NCBI GenBank assembly: GCA_017880905.1
Contig: JADGRO010000035.1
Span: forward strand, 1-64,000
Length of the DNA: 64,000 nucleotides
DNA from: Methylotenera sp.
GTDB taxonomy: Bacteria > Pseudomonadota > Gammaproteobacteria > Burkholderiales > Methylophilaceae
Direction of reading: 5' to 3'
Shown: positions 1-9,576 of the stretch, one piece after another
Position numbering within the stretch: position 1 is the first letter of the stretch
Layout: each line of letters starts with the position of its first letter
The notes under the pieces: generated by a model
Database searches by the model: none
What the model saw: only the letters and a program-made list of their open reading frames with translations
Told to the model about the DNA's origin: nothing
Translations under genes and position numbers: made by a program

Positions 1-252
1 ACCACGATCTCGATGATCTCTACGATCACCATCGTAGTCTCTACCACCCCAATATCCCCCACCAATATAGACCGCTGGAGCGGGCTGATAGTAGGGCTGA
101 TAGTAGGGCTCGGGCTGATAGACCACAGGCGGGGGGGCGTAACCGAAACCGAACGGAGCGAAGCCGATATCGACATTTACCCGGGCGCTGGCGGTCGTTG
201 CCGCCGTGAGTGCGACAGCACTAAAGACAAATACAAGAATTCCTTTTTTCAT
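1..252 (-). CDS. Secreted Tyr/Pro/Gly-rich protein (YXXQPYYQP repeats), C-terminus cut by window edge
   Basis: Minus-strand reading from ATG at 252: MKKGILVFVFSAVALTAATTASARVNVDIGFAPFGFGYAPPPVVYQPEPYYQPYYQPAPAVYIGGGYWGGRDYDGDRRDHRDRG, open to the edge; clear signal peptide. Absent from the ORF track because it has no stop in the window. Confidence 0.8.
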   Translation of the reverse strand, partial: MKKGILVFVFSAVALTAATTASARVNVDIGFAPFGFGYAPPPVVYQPEPYYQPYYQPAPAVYIGGGYWGGRDYDGDRRDHRDRG

Positions 253-316
253 GATAGTTCCTTAAAGTAGGTTGCAGCCGTGCGGAAATAACTACCGCGC
301 GAGGCTAGGCATAGTT

Positions 317-796
317 TTATTTCATTCCTTTGTGTCTGTTCATTCCTTTATGTATGCGATGAAGGAATACCGCGTCAGCCACCTTTTTCTGATCATCCGG
401 CATTGAGGCATATAATGGAGAAAAAGCTTCAGAGAGCTTTCTGACACCATCAGCATGGGCTTGGGCAATATCGGCATAAGCATTCAAGTCATCGATAGCC
501 GTCGCGGTACTAATATTTGCTTCACGCTTGTCGATCACTTGATCAAGTTCGGTTGCATTGTCATGCATCACCTTAGCCACAGCATCCCATTGGGATTCCT
601 CTTCTGGCGTGATTTTGAGCTTTGCGTGCAGCTCCTTGATATGTTTCTCGACTTTCATGTCGTGTTTGGCATCTTCTTTCGCCTCCGCGGCGGCGGAAAC
701 ATTGGGTGAGGCTGTAGTATCGGCATATGCCGGTGTAAAAGCATAAGCGCTGCTAATGAGAAATGTGGATGCGAGTACTTTAGCTATAATCTTCAT
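317..796 (-). CDS. Spy/CpxP-like periplasmic protein (LTXXQ-type)
   Basis: Signal peptide MKIIAKVLASTFLISSAYAFTPAYA; charged helical body with KITPEEESQWDAV; GGAGA SD before ATG at 796, so a shorter start than in the track. Confidence 0.65.
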   Translation of the reverse strand: MKIIAKVLASTFLISSAYAFTPAYADTTASPNVSAAAEAKEDAKHDMKVEKHIKELHAKLKITPEEESQWDAVAKVMHDNATELDQVIDKREANISTATAIDDLNAYADIAQAHADGVRKLSEAFSPLYASMPDDQKKVADAVFLHRIHKGMNRHKGMK

Positions 797-1479
797 GAGA
801 TTCTCCATAAAATGGTAATTTGCCTGGGATTTGTATATTAATTCGAGAACCGAGGCAATTACGGTCGATCTCAAATGTCCGGAAGCAATCAATCTTCCAC
901 GCATACCGTTGACTTATACGCGAATGACGGGTTGTTCTTTTGCTATTGCTGAAAGCCCAACGCCGCATGCTAATTTGCATTGGAGCATGAATGAACCGCA
1001 ACTATCTGTGCGGCACCGCACATAGAAAATACGCACGCTAAACTTAATCACGGGAAATCAATAGTGGGGCAATAAAGTTCGATTACGGGGATTAAGGAGA
1101 GCAATGAAAGTAAAGCCCAGCTAATCATCTACTATGGCACCATTCCCTGCCTGGTTTTTGGTTGCCATGCTTGCAGCAGAAGTTGCCTTCGCTTTCAAGT
1201 TGGATATCGGAAAGATGTCGGAATTTACCCGCCTTTAAATCACCTAGCCCAACCCCGGGTGACCTCTTGGGCAGAATGCCCCGCTGTCCGCTATTGGCCG
1301 ATATCTGCCATTTATAGCACCGAAAGCACCTCAATCCAGTGCCCAGTTTCATCATCTCGGGCGCGCCATATAAATCCAAGGGTTAGCTTAAGCCAGCCCT
1401 TTTTAATTCATTGATATTTGGCAAATATCAAATTCGCGCTTAGCATAATATGCATGAGCAAAATGTTAAGGTAAACGGA

Positions 1480-2391
1480 ATGGTCAAGCGATATATTTTT
1501 AGCATTGCAGTAGTTATTCTGTGTTGGTTTACTACATCCGTTTTCGCAGCACAGACTAGTGAAACCAGAACCTATAATCTTTCTGATGGCACGCAAGATC
1601 GGACCTATGTGCTCTATCGCCCTACCACTTTGGATCGTCAGACACCGGCATCTTTGGTAATCTTTCTACATGGAGGCTTTGGTACAGATAGCCAGGCTGA
1701 AAGTTCCTACAACTGGGATGCACAGGCACACCAACAAGGTTTTGTTGTGGTTTATCCAAATGGAATTAACCGTAGCTGGAATGCAGGTGGTATGTGCTGT
1801 GGTCCAGCATTGCGTGACAATGTAAATGACCTTGGTTTTTTGACACATTTAATTAATGCCGTTTCTAAATCAGAAAATATTGATCCAAAACGGGTGTATA
1901 TAACAGGTATTTCAAATGGCGCCGCGATGGCCTATCGTTATGCCTGCGAAGGAACTTATCCTATAGCGGCTATCGGAGCTGTGTCCGGTAGCTTTTCTTA
2001 TCCTTGTTCCAAGCCGCATGCCGTTTCCGTTATCGCGATTCACGGGCTGGAGGACCAGCACATCCCTTATACCGGCGGACAAGGAACAAAAGGGGTGACA
2101 AAAGGTTCGTGGATGTCGGTACCGCAAACGCTGGATCTCTTTCGAAAGGCCAATGATTGCGAGCCAGTAACTACCAATAAGAATGAGTCAGTACAAACAG
2201 ACGTCTCGCATTGTGCGCAAAGTCACGAGGTAACGCTAATTACTATAGAGGGTGCTGGACATCAGTGGCCGGGCGGAAAATCAAAAACGGGCATTCTTCA
2301 ACGCGCAATAGGGGCTGATCCGCCAAGTACGGCCTTGGACGCCACTGCTGCAATTTGGGAGTTCTTTCAACACCATACCGCACAACCTTAA
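1480..2391 (+). CDS. PHB depolymerase / LpqC-family secreted esterase
   Basis: Signal peptide, FLHGGFGTD oxyanion region, GISNGAAMAYRYAC nucleophile elbow, AGHQWPGG His motif. Start moved to MVKRYIF. Confidence 0.75.
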   Translation: MVKRYIFSIAVVILCWFTTSVFAAQTSETRTYNLSDGTQDRTYVLYRPTTLDRQTPASLVIFLHGGFGTDSQAESSYNWDAQAHQQGFVVVYPNGINRSWNAGGMCCGPALRDNVNDLGFLTHLINAVSKSENIDPKRVYITGISNGAAMAYRYACEGTYPIAAIGAVSGSFSYPCSKPHAVSVIAIHGLEDQHIPYTGGQGTKGVTKGSWMSVPQTLDLFRKANDCEPVTTNKNESVQTDVSHCAQSHEVTLITIEGAGHQWPGGKSKTGILQRAIGADPPSTALDATAAIWEFFQHHTAQP

Positions 2392-2451
2392 ACGATAACT
2401 GATAGAACACTTGCAAGGTATTGATTGGTATCGCAGTTACCTTGAAAAAAC

Positions 2452-2976
2452 TTATTTTTCAGTTGCTGCTTTAAGGCTTGCCAAACCTTCTTCAAACTTA
2501 GGTCCGACCATTTTTTCCATGCTAAACACTAAGCTCATCAGCTTGGAAATATAAAGGCTAGGGCCAGACATCCCTTGTGTGACGGTAGTGCTGTCGCCAT
2601 TCGGTGTCAACGTAAATTCAACTATGTTGTGGGCGACCATAGGCGCTGTAAAATCCAGCTTCATCGCTATTTTTGTCGGCGACGATTCAGTGATTTCCAT
2701 GCTACCAGAACCAATATTTTTGTTGCCCTCCCACGCGTATTGCGCGCCCTTGCCGCTATCCGTGCCGCTGTAGGTGCGCTTCATAGCTGGGTCTATCTTC
2801 TCCCAAGCCGACCAAGTTTGCATATTGTGAAAATCGTTGATGAGGGGAAATATTTTTTCAGGTGGCGCTTTGACGCTCACAGAGCGTGAAATGCTAAATT
2901 GGTCTGGCTTCAATGCCGCCATAATGAGCGCAATTGCTACAAGCACAATTAACGCGATAAAAATCATTTTTAACAT
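2452..2976 (-). CDS. SRPBCC family protein (polyketide cyclase/dehydrase-like)
   Basis: N-terminal TM then FSISRSVSVKAPPEKIFPLINDFHNMQTWSAWEKIDP, typical SRPBCC. Confidence 0.8.
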   Translation of the reverse strand: MLKMIFIALIVLVAIALIMAALKPDQFSISRSVSVKAPPEKIFPLINDFHNMQTWSAWEKIDPAMKRTYSGTDSGKGAQYAWEGNKNIGSGSMEITESSPTKIAMKLDFTAPMVAHNIVEFTLTPNGDSTTVTQGMSGPSLYISKLMSLVFSMEKMVGPKFEEGLASLKAATEK

Positions 2977-2998
2977 GATATTTCTCCTATTTTATGTA

Positions 2999-3034
2999 CT
3001 CTGTAGACCGTATGGATATTGCCTCACAGAGCAC
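2999..3034. repeat. Dispersed hairpin repeat, copy 1
   Basis: CTCTGTAGACCGTATGGATATTGCCTCACAGAGCAC; 26/36 ungapped identity to 14240..14275; CTCTGT/ACAGAG arms. Confidence 0.5.
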
Positions 3035-3038
3035 TATT

Positions 3039-3548
3039 CTACATCTTTTTAATCATTGCAACCATTTGATTGAGCGCCGTGCCCCAGCCCTCCTCAAAGC
3101 CCATTTTTTCGTGTTGAATACGGGCTGCTTCGGTGGCGTGTATAACAAGCGCGGTGTATTTTGTGCCCTTTTTGTGTGACTCAAGCGAAATCACCGCCGT
3201 AAAGACAAACTCAACACTCGTGGGCTCAAGGCTTTCGGCTGTCTGTTTAGCTGGTCGAAAACCAGATTCAAGCGCATTCGTCCAGGTGAGTTTTTCATTT
3301 GGAATTACTTCTAAATAGCAACCCAAACCCGGAAAATCTTGCCCTTCTGGCGATTGCATCATTGTACGAAATATACCACCCGGACGTAGGGCAATTTCGC
3401 AATCTACAGTTTTCCACGGCAATGGACAAAACCATTTTTTAAGCAGCTCTGGCGTTGTCCAAGCCGCCCAGACAAGCTCTCGTGGCACATCGACAATGCG
3501 TTCAAACATCAGGTCTAGCTCGGGGTTAAATTTAAAATTTTTCATCAT
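3039..3548 (-). CDS. SRPBCC / AHSA1-like protein
   Basis: [53 protein letters not shown]1 signature. Confidence 0.85.
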   Translation of the reverse strand: MMKNFKFNPELDLMFERIVDVPRELVWAAWTTPELLKKWFCPLPWKTVDCEIALRPGGIFRTMMQSPEGQDFPGLGCYLEVIPNEKLTWTNALESGFRPAKQTAESLEPTSVEFVFTAVISLESHKKGTKYTALVIHATEAARIQHEKMGFEEGWGTALNQMVAMIKKM

Positions 3549-3570
3549 TATTATCCTTTTATTTGAGTTT

Positions 3571-4029
3571 CTAAATAGCCTGCAAGCCGCGCCAATGTTT
3601 TTTTCCGCCTTCTATCGCGTCATAAAATTTTACAATTGCATCGCGTGCTTCTGCGGTCGGGAAGAGTAATCGCAAAGTGACTTTGGTTTGATTATTACCT
3701 ACTACTTCAAACGTCCACGTGGCATCAAATTGTGCTGCTGGGTCGCCTTTCCTTCCGCCGCCGTGTGAATACTCAATACGTTCTGGTTTGGCGATGGTGG
3801 TGAAGGTGCTTTTGTTGGGATAATCCGTGCCATCAGGGCCATGCATTACGTGCTTCCACACGCCGCCGACGCTGAAATCCATTTTCTCAATAGTTGTGCT
3901 ATATCCATTTGGCCCCCACCAATTGACAACATGCTTAGGGTCGGCCATTGCCTCCCACACCAGCTCGCGTGGCGCATCTAAAGTGCGTGTAATCACCATT
4001 TCGCGGTCGGTGATGTTATCCGGTTTCAT
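3571..4029 (-). CDS. SRPBCC / AHSA1-like protein
   Basis: [57 protein letters not shown]. Start [10 protein letters not shown] at 4029. Confidence 0.85.
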   Translation of the reverse strand: MKPDNITDREMVITRTLDAPRELVWEAMADPKHVVNWWGPNGYSTTIEKMDFSVGGVWKHVMHGPDGTDYPNKSTFTTIAKPERIEYSHGGGRKGDPAAQFDATWTFEVVGNNQTKVTLRLLFPTAEARDAIVKFYDAIEGGKKHWRGLQAI

Positions 4030-4030
4030 A

Positions 4031-4363
4031 TTATTTCTCCTTTGCCTGGAGTTCTTTAAGGTAGCTATCCAATTGGTTGAAGCGCTGTTCCCAAAACTGA
4101 CGATATTGGTCAACATAATCGGCAATTTCTTGCAGTGGCTTAGCTTCTAGCTTGCAAAGTCGCCATTGCGCCTGGCGGCTTTGCGTGATGAGACCGGCAC
4201 GCTGCAACACCTTGAGATGCTTGGTCACGGCGGGAAGGCTCATCTCAAAAGGCTCGGCGAGCGCATTAACCGAAGTTTCCCCCAATGCTAATCGTGCAAG
4301 AATAGTGCGACGGGTAGGGTCGGCGAGTGCGGCAAAGATGTTACTAAGATGATCTACGAACAT
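4031..4363 (-). CDS. ArsR-family transcriptional regulator
   Basis: IFAALADPTRRTILARLALGETSVNALAEPFEMSLPAVTKHLKVLQRAGLI, canonical ArsR wHTH. Confidence 0.92.
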   Translation of the reverse strand: MFVDHLSNIFAALADPTRRTILARLALGETSVNALAEPFEMSLPAVTKHLKVLQRAGLITQSRQAQWRLCKLEAKPLQEIADYVDQYRQFWEQRFNQLDSYLKELQAKEK

Positions 4364-4367
4364 TTAT

Positions 4368-4399
4368 TTAACCTTTTAGTTAATTAACTAAAAGGTTAA
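4368..4399. promoter_or_regulatory. 32-nt perfect palindrome upstream of the ArsR gene (candidate operator)
   Basis: TTAACCTTTTAGTTAATTAACTAAAAGGTTAA, exactly self-complementary. Confidence 0.75.
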
Positions 4400-4456
4400 T
4401 ATCAAATTTGCACCTGTCAAGAGCTTATCAATTAAACTTTGATTGGCAAACTTTCT

Positions 4457-4532
4457 TGGTAGGGCGTGCGAGGATCGAACTCGCGACAAACGGATTAAGA
4501 GTCCGCTGCTCTACCAGCTGAGCTAACGCCCC
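4457..4532 (-). tRNA. tRNA-Lys(CTT)
   Basis: Minus strand GGGGCGTTAGCTCAGCTGGTAGAGCAGCGGACTCTTAATCCGTTTGTCGCGAGTTCGATCCTCGCACGCCCTACCA; cloverleaf with loop CTCTTAA. Confidence 0.95.
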
Positions 4533-4690
4533 ATATACCACAACTAAAGCCATTATAAATCAAAAAACGGCTTACATGAGGATGTGTAAGTAAGGTTTTT
4601 AAATGGGGGGATTTATTCAAAAAAATAATTAAACTTTTACTCTATTGTGACGTTACAAATTCATGATTAATAACACACACAAAACAAGCT

Positions 4691-6622
4691 ATGGCTACTA
4701 ACTCTTACAACTCCGCTAAAAAACAAATTTTAATACTGATTGGTTCTATCTACATTGGCGAATTGCTGATTATGGTAGCTTTTGCAGTACTTCCAAAGTT
4801 ACCTGAATGGATAGAAACAATAGTAGACCCCACTATACTTTCCATATTTTGTGCCCCTATCCTTTATTTAAATGTGTTTCGCCCAACGACAAGACGTATT
4901 TCTCAACTAAGTATAGCTAAAAATCAATTACGCACTACCGCCGCTGCATTTGAAACCTATGACGCCATCATGATTACAGACGCTGAAGCAAATATTATTC
5001 GTGTTAATCGTGCTTTTGAGCGCACAACTGGTTTTAAAGAGGAAGAAGTAATAGGTAAAACCTCCCATATTTTGAAATCGGAACTTCACGACCAAGCTTT
5101 CTACACTAAAATGATGGGGGATTTATTAACTAAAAATGTTTGGAGTGGCGAAGTATGGGATAAACATAAGGATGGCAGCGTTCATCCCAAGCTTGTAACG
5201 ATTTCAGCCATTAAAAATGCTGCGAGTAAAACCACCCAATATGTCTCCATATTCACTGACATTTCTGATCGAAAAAAAGCTGAAAAAGAGATTCATAATC
5301 TAGCCTTCTACGACACATTGACCGGGCTTCCTAATCGGCGATTACTACGCGATAGACTCGAAGTTGCGCTTACCTCTTCTGCTCGCAGTCACCAATACGG
5401 CGCATTGCTGTTTCTCGATTTAGATAACTTTAAAACGTTAAACGATTCTCTTGGGCACGAATATGGGGATATGTTACTGGTTGAAGTTGCCAATCGGATT
5501 AAATTCAGTTTGAGAGAAGCAGATACTGTGGCTCGCTTAGGTGGAGACGAATTCGTGATATTGGTCGAAAAAATTGGCACGAACTCAGAAAGAGCCTCAC
5601 AAAGGGTTGCACTACTTGCTGAAAAAATACGTACCATTTTAACCGAGCCGTATCAGTTAAAGGAAAGCTTACGGCACTCTTCACCTAGCATTGGCATATG
5701 TATGTTCTGCGACCAAGATGAGCTTGTTGATGAATTGCTTAAACGCGCCGATATGGCGATGTATCAAGCTAAGAGCTCTGGTCGTAATAAAACCTGCTTC
5801 TTTGATCCACGCATGCAGCAATTGACAGAAAAACGCGCTGCACTAGAATCGGATTTACGTATAGCGCTGACCGAGGGGCAATTGCGCTTGCACTACCAAA
5901 TTCAGCTAGACCAAGAACGAATTCCTATCGGTGCAGAAGCTTTAGTGCGCTGGATACATCCCCAACACGGCATGGTTCCACCCTCTGACTTTATTCCCGT
6001 AGCAGAAGAAAGTTCGCTAATCGTGGAAATCGGTGATTGGGTGCTGGACAATGCCTGCAGACAAATTGCTGAGTGGCGCTATAACGAGCAAACGCGCAAC
6101 TTGGTGCTTGCAGTTAATATTAGCGCACAACAATTTACACAGCCAGATTTTGTGGAGAAAATTACCGCACTGCTTAAGAAATACAGCATCGAAGCCTCTC
6201 GCTTAAAATTGGAATTAACCGAAAGCGTTGTGGTTAACGATTTAAAATCTGTTGTAGCCAAAATGAATGTCTTGAGGGATACGCTAGGCGTTACATTATC
6301 ACTGGACGATTTTGGAACAGGATACTCATCGCTATCATATTTAAAACAGTTGCCACTTGATCAAATCAAGATAGACCAAAGCTTTGTGCGTGACATGACG
6401 ACAGATGCCAGTGACGCAATGATGGTAAAAAATATCATCGACATGGCGCATAACTTTGGCTTGAACGTTATCGCCGAGGGTGTAGAAACGGAAGATCAAC
6501 TGGCGCTGCTTAAGAAAAATGGCTGTAAGTCTTATCAAGGTTACCTATTTAGTAAACCAATACCAATCGAACAATTTGAGATATTTTTAACAGAAAGCCA
6601 ATTACCTTTTAGGATTGAATAA
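4691..6622 (+). CDS. Membrane PAS-GGDEF-EAL c-di-GMP signalling protein
   Basis: Two N-terminal TMs, PAS region, ARLGGDEFVIL, EALVRW, DDFGTGYSSLSYL. Confidence 0.95.
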   Translation: MATNSYNSAKKQILILIGSIYIGELLIMVAFAVLPKLPEWIETIVDPTILSIFCAPILYLNVFRPTTRRISQLSIAKNQLRTTAAAFETYDAIMITDAEANIIRVNRAFERTTGFKEEEVIGKTSHILKSELHDQAFYTKMMGDLLTKNVWSGEVWDKHKDGSVHPKLVTISAIKNAASKTTQYVSIFTDISDRKKAEKEIHNLAFYDTLTGLPNRRLLRDRLEVALTSSARSHQYGALLFLDLDNFKTLNDSLGHEYGDMLLVEVANRIKFSLREADTVARLGGDEFVILVEKIGTNSERASQRVALLAEKIRTILTEPYQLKESLRHSSPSIGICMFCDQDELVDELLKRADMAMYQAKSSGRNKTCFFDPRMQQLTEKRAALESDLRIALTEGQLRLHYQIQLDQERIPIGAEALVRWIHPQHGMVPPSDFIPVAEESSLIVEIGDWVLDNACRQIAEWRYNEQTRNLVLAVNISAQQFTQPDFVEKITALLKKYSIEASRLKLELTESVVVNDLKSVVAKMNVLRDTLGVTLSLDDFGTGYSSLSYLKQLPLDQIKIDQSFVRDMTTDASDAMMVKNIIDMAHNFGLNVIAEGVETEDQLALLKKNGCKSYQGYLFSKPIPIEQFEIFLTESQLPFRIE

Positions 6623-6666
6623 ATTCCAGTCAATTAATTGCTTCAAGAAATATGTCCTATTTGAAG

Positions 6667-8019
6667 CTAGCGCATTCCAGGCAGCTTGCCGCCCATACTG
6701 CGCATCATTTTCGCCATACCGCCTTTGCTAAACATTTTCATCATTTTTTGTGTTTCTTCAAATTGTTTTAGCATGCGGTTTACTTCCTGCACTTGTACAC
6801 CACTGCCTTCGGCAATGCGTTTTTTACGGGTAGCCTTGATCAGTTCTGGTTTTTTACGCTCTAGCGGTGTCATGCTGTTGATAATACCTTCTATGCGGCG
6901 CAAAGCTTTGTCGCTGTCTTCATTACTCACTTTAGCTGCCATGCCAGCCATTTGCGCAGGCATTTTATCCATCAGCGCACTCATACCGCCCATTTTGCGC
7001 ATTTGCCCCATCTGGCTTTTAAAATCCTCTAAATCAAATTTACTGCCCGATTTAATTTTATCGGCAACTTTTTGCGCTTCAAGCATATCCACATTTTTAT
7101 GTGCCTGCTCAATCAACCCCAGCACATCGCCCATTCCCAAAATACGGCCTGCCATGCGGTCTGGGTAGAATGGCTCTAAACCATCCACCTTCTCGCTCAC
7201 GCCAATAAACTTAATCGGCTGACCTGTGACATGGCGCACCGAAAGCGCTACACCACCGCGCGAATCGCCATCCAGCTTGGTTAAAACAATGCCTGTCAAT
7301 GGCAACGCATCACCAAAGGCTTTAGCCGTGTTCACTGCATCCTGACCCTGCATAGCATCAACCACAAACAAAGTCTCAATCGGGTTAAGTTGCGTATGCA
7401 GCGCTTTAATTTCTGCCATCATCGCTTCGTCGATGCCCAAGCGACCTGCAGTATCGAATATCACCACATCGTAGTAATTCTTTTTGGCATGCTCTAAAGT
7501 CAGTGCAGCAATTTCACTCGGTTTTTGATTGACATTACTATCGAAGCAATCAATTTCCAGCTGTTTGGCCAACGTTTGTAGTTGGGTAATCGCCGCAGGC
7601 CGATACACGTCGGCGCTCGCCAACAACACTTTTTTCTTTTGTTCTTTGAGCAATTTAGCAAGTTTGGCCGATGTGGTAGTTTTGCCAGAACCCTGCAAAC
7701 CCGCCATCAAAATAATCGCGGGCGGTACAACAGTCAAATTCAAACCGACATTGGCTTTACCCATCAGCGCGGTCAGCTCATCATTCACCACCTCAATCAC
7801 CGCTTGGCCGGGCGTTAGGCTTTGCAGCACTTCCTTGCCTTGTGCACGTTCTTTGACGCGGCCAATGAAGTCTTTCACCACTGACAATGCGACATCGGCC
7901 TCGAGCAAGGCCATGCGCACTTCGCGCACGGCATCGGCGATGTTATCTTCCGTAAGCCTTGCTTGACCACGCAGATTTTTAATAATGCCTTGCAGGCGAC
8001 CAGTAAGATTGTCTAGCAT
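6667..8019 (-). CDS. ffh: Signal recognition particle protein Ffh
   Basis: MLDNLTGRLQGIIKNLRG; GLQGSGKTTTSAKLA; DTAGRL; TKLDGDSRGG; Met-rich M domain. Confidence 0.98.
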   Translation of the reverse strand: MLDNLTGRLQGIIKNLRGQARLTEDNIADAVREVRMALLEADVALSVVKDFIGRVKERAQGKEVLQSLTPGQAVIEVVNDELTALMGKANVGLNLTVVPPAIILMAGLQGSGKTTTSAKLAKLLKEQKKKVLLASADVYRPAAITQLQTLAKQLEIDCFDSNVNQKPSEIAALTLEHAKKNYYDVVIFDTAGRLGIDEAMMAEIKALHTQLNPIETLFVVDAMQGQDAVNTAKAFGDALPLTGIVLTKLDGDSRGGVALSVRHVTGQPIKFIGVSEKVDGLEPFYPDRMAGRILGMGDVLGLIEQAHKNVDMLEAQKVADKIKSGSKFDLEDFKSQMGQMRKMGGMSALMDKMPAQMAGMAAKVSNEDSDKALRRIEGIINSMTPLERKKPELIKATRKKRIAEGSGVQVQEVNRMLKQFEETQKMMKMFSKGGMAKMMRSMGGKLPGMR

Positions 8020-8079
8020 GTTGTTATGTGCAAAATAAATTAGATGTGCAATTTTAACCCAAACACGCGATAATTAGGC

Positions 8080-8901
8080 ATGCAAAAAATGATTCCTTTT
8101 TTAGTGGTTGCCTTTATTTATTTGGCGGTTGCGGCCGATTTTTGGCGCAGCGCGAAAGCTACCGCTAGTGAACATTCGTTAAAGCTACACGCATTAAAAC
8201 TTCACTCGGCCATGATAGCACTTGGGTTGATTATTCACGGTTGGCTGTTGTATCAAGACATTTTTGCCGAAGGCTTTAATTTGGGTTTTTATAATGCACT
8301 CTCGGCCATATTGTGGCTCACTGTGCTGATTTATTGGATCGCCAATTTAAAGCACGAGTTACAAAGTTTGCAAGCGTTTGTATTACCACCCGCGGCTTTA
8401 TTTGCGCTATTACCTGCCTTTGAGGTGAGTAATTACTTTCTACCAGACGCAAGCCAGCCCTTATTTATAGCGCATATAGCCATTGCGCTATTGGCTTACA
8501 GCTTATTTACCTTTGCCGCGCTACATGCGCTACTCATGATGTTTGCCGAGCGCAGCTTGCACAACCAGCCAACCGCAATTAAATTGCCCAGTTTCCCACC
8601 GCTGCTGGTTATGGAAAGTTTGTTGTTCAGAGTAATTACCATTGCCTTTGTATTGCTCACTTTTACGCTGATTAGCGGCATGCTTTTCTCGGAACAAATT
8701 TTTGGCAAACCATTGCAATTTACCCACAAAATCGTGTTTTCAATTGCCGCGTGGATGATTTACGGTTGGCTACTGTATGGGCGCTATCAATATGGCTGGC
8801 GCGGTCGCAAGGCCATTAAACTCACGCTGATTGGCTTTTTAATGCTGTTGTTAGCCTATGTTGTAAGTAAATTTATCTTGCAAGTGTTGCTGCATAGATA
8901 A
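8080..8901 (+). CDS. CcsA/YpjD-like cytochrome c assembly membrane protein
   Basis: Multi-TM with HIAIALLAYSLFTFAALHALLM and FTHKIVFSIAAWMIYGWLL, as in YpjD/HemX proteins beside ffh. Confidence 0.8.
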   Translation: MQKMIPFLVVAFIYLAVAADFWRSAKATASEHSLKLHALKLHSAMIALGLIIHGWLLYQDIFAEGFNLGFYNALSAILWLTVLIYWIANLKHELQSLQAFVLPPAALFALLPAFEVSNYFLPDASQPLFIAHIAIALLAYSLFTFAALHALLMMFAERSLHNQPTAIKLPSFPPLLVMESLLFRVITIAFVLLTFTLISGMLFSEQIFGKPLQFTHKIVFSIAAWMIYGWLLYGRYQYGWRGRKAIKLTLIGFLMLLLAYVVSKFILQVLLHR

Positions 8902-8904
8902 AAC

Positions 8905-9576
8905 TCAGCGCAAACTGATTTGCGGCCAAGCCTGCTCTTCTGCATAAGTCTTTAAAATCTCATCTGCATCTACCGCAACCGGATTAGTCACCAGCTTCAT
9001 CAGCGCCAAGTCGTTGTGCGAATCACTATAAAAATAGCTATGCTCAAAGTCGCTTAATTTTTTTCCGCGCTCTGCCAACCATTGATTTAGGCGTGTTACT
9101 TTTCCCTCTTTGTAAGACGGCACGCCAGTAACATTGCCAGTATATTCGCCATTCACCAATTCAGGGTCGCTGCCAATTAAGTGCTCAACACCATAGGCAG
9201 TGGCGATGGGCTTGGTGACAAAACTATTGGTCGCGGTAATCACCGCACACAAGTCACCTGCCGCTTTGTGTTTATTCACCAGATTTTGCGCTTTTTCTGT
9301 CATCATCGGGCGAATAACTTTTTGCATATATTTTTTATGCAATTCATCCAAGAACGCCTTTGGGTGCTGGCTCAAAGGCTGCAACTGAAACTTCAAAAAT
9401 TCCACAATGTTTAAACAACCATTTTTGTAATCTGCATAAAATTGCTCGTTACGGTCATGGTGCGTTTTAGCATCCAATAAACCCTCGCCAATTAGAAACA
9501 GACTCCAGTTATAGTCTGAATCCCCCGCTAAAAGAGTGTTATCTAAATCAAATAATGCTAAGTTTTGCATTGTCAT
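8905..9576 (-). CDS. HAD-superfamily (SerB-like, HAD-IB) phosphatase
   Basis: LALFDLDNTLLAGDSD; VITATNSFVTKPIA; YFYSDSHNDLALM. Confidence 0.88.
   Translation of the reverse strand: MTMQNLALFDLDNTLLAGDSDYNWSLFLIGEGLLDAKTHHDRNEQFYADYKNGCLNIVEFLKFQLQPLSQHPKAFLDELHKKYMQKVIRPMMTEKAQNLVNKHKAAGDLCAVITATNSFVTKPIATAYGVEHLIGSDPELVNGEYTGNVTGVPSYKEGKVTRLNQWLAERGKKLSDFEHSYFYSDSHNDLALMKLVTNPVAVDADEILKTYAEEQAWPQISLR

Noticed and set aside
13-270. Plus-strand 85-aa ORF at the window start
   Set aside because: Antisense to a minus-strand CDS with a clear signal peptide.
6686-7966. Plus-strand ORFs of 160, 145 and 78 aa across ffh
   Set aside because: Antisense shadows of ffh codon structure; Cys/Ser/Ile-rich with no family resemblance.
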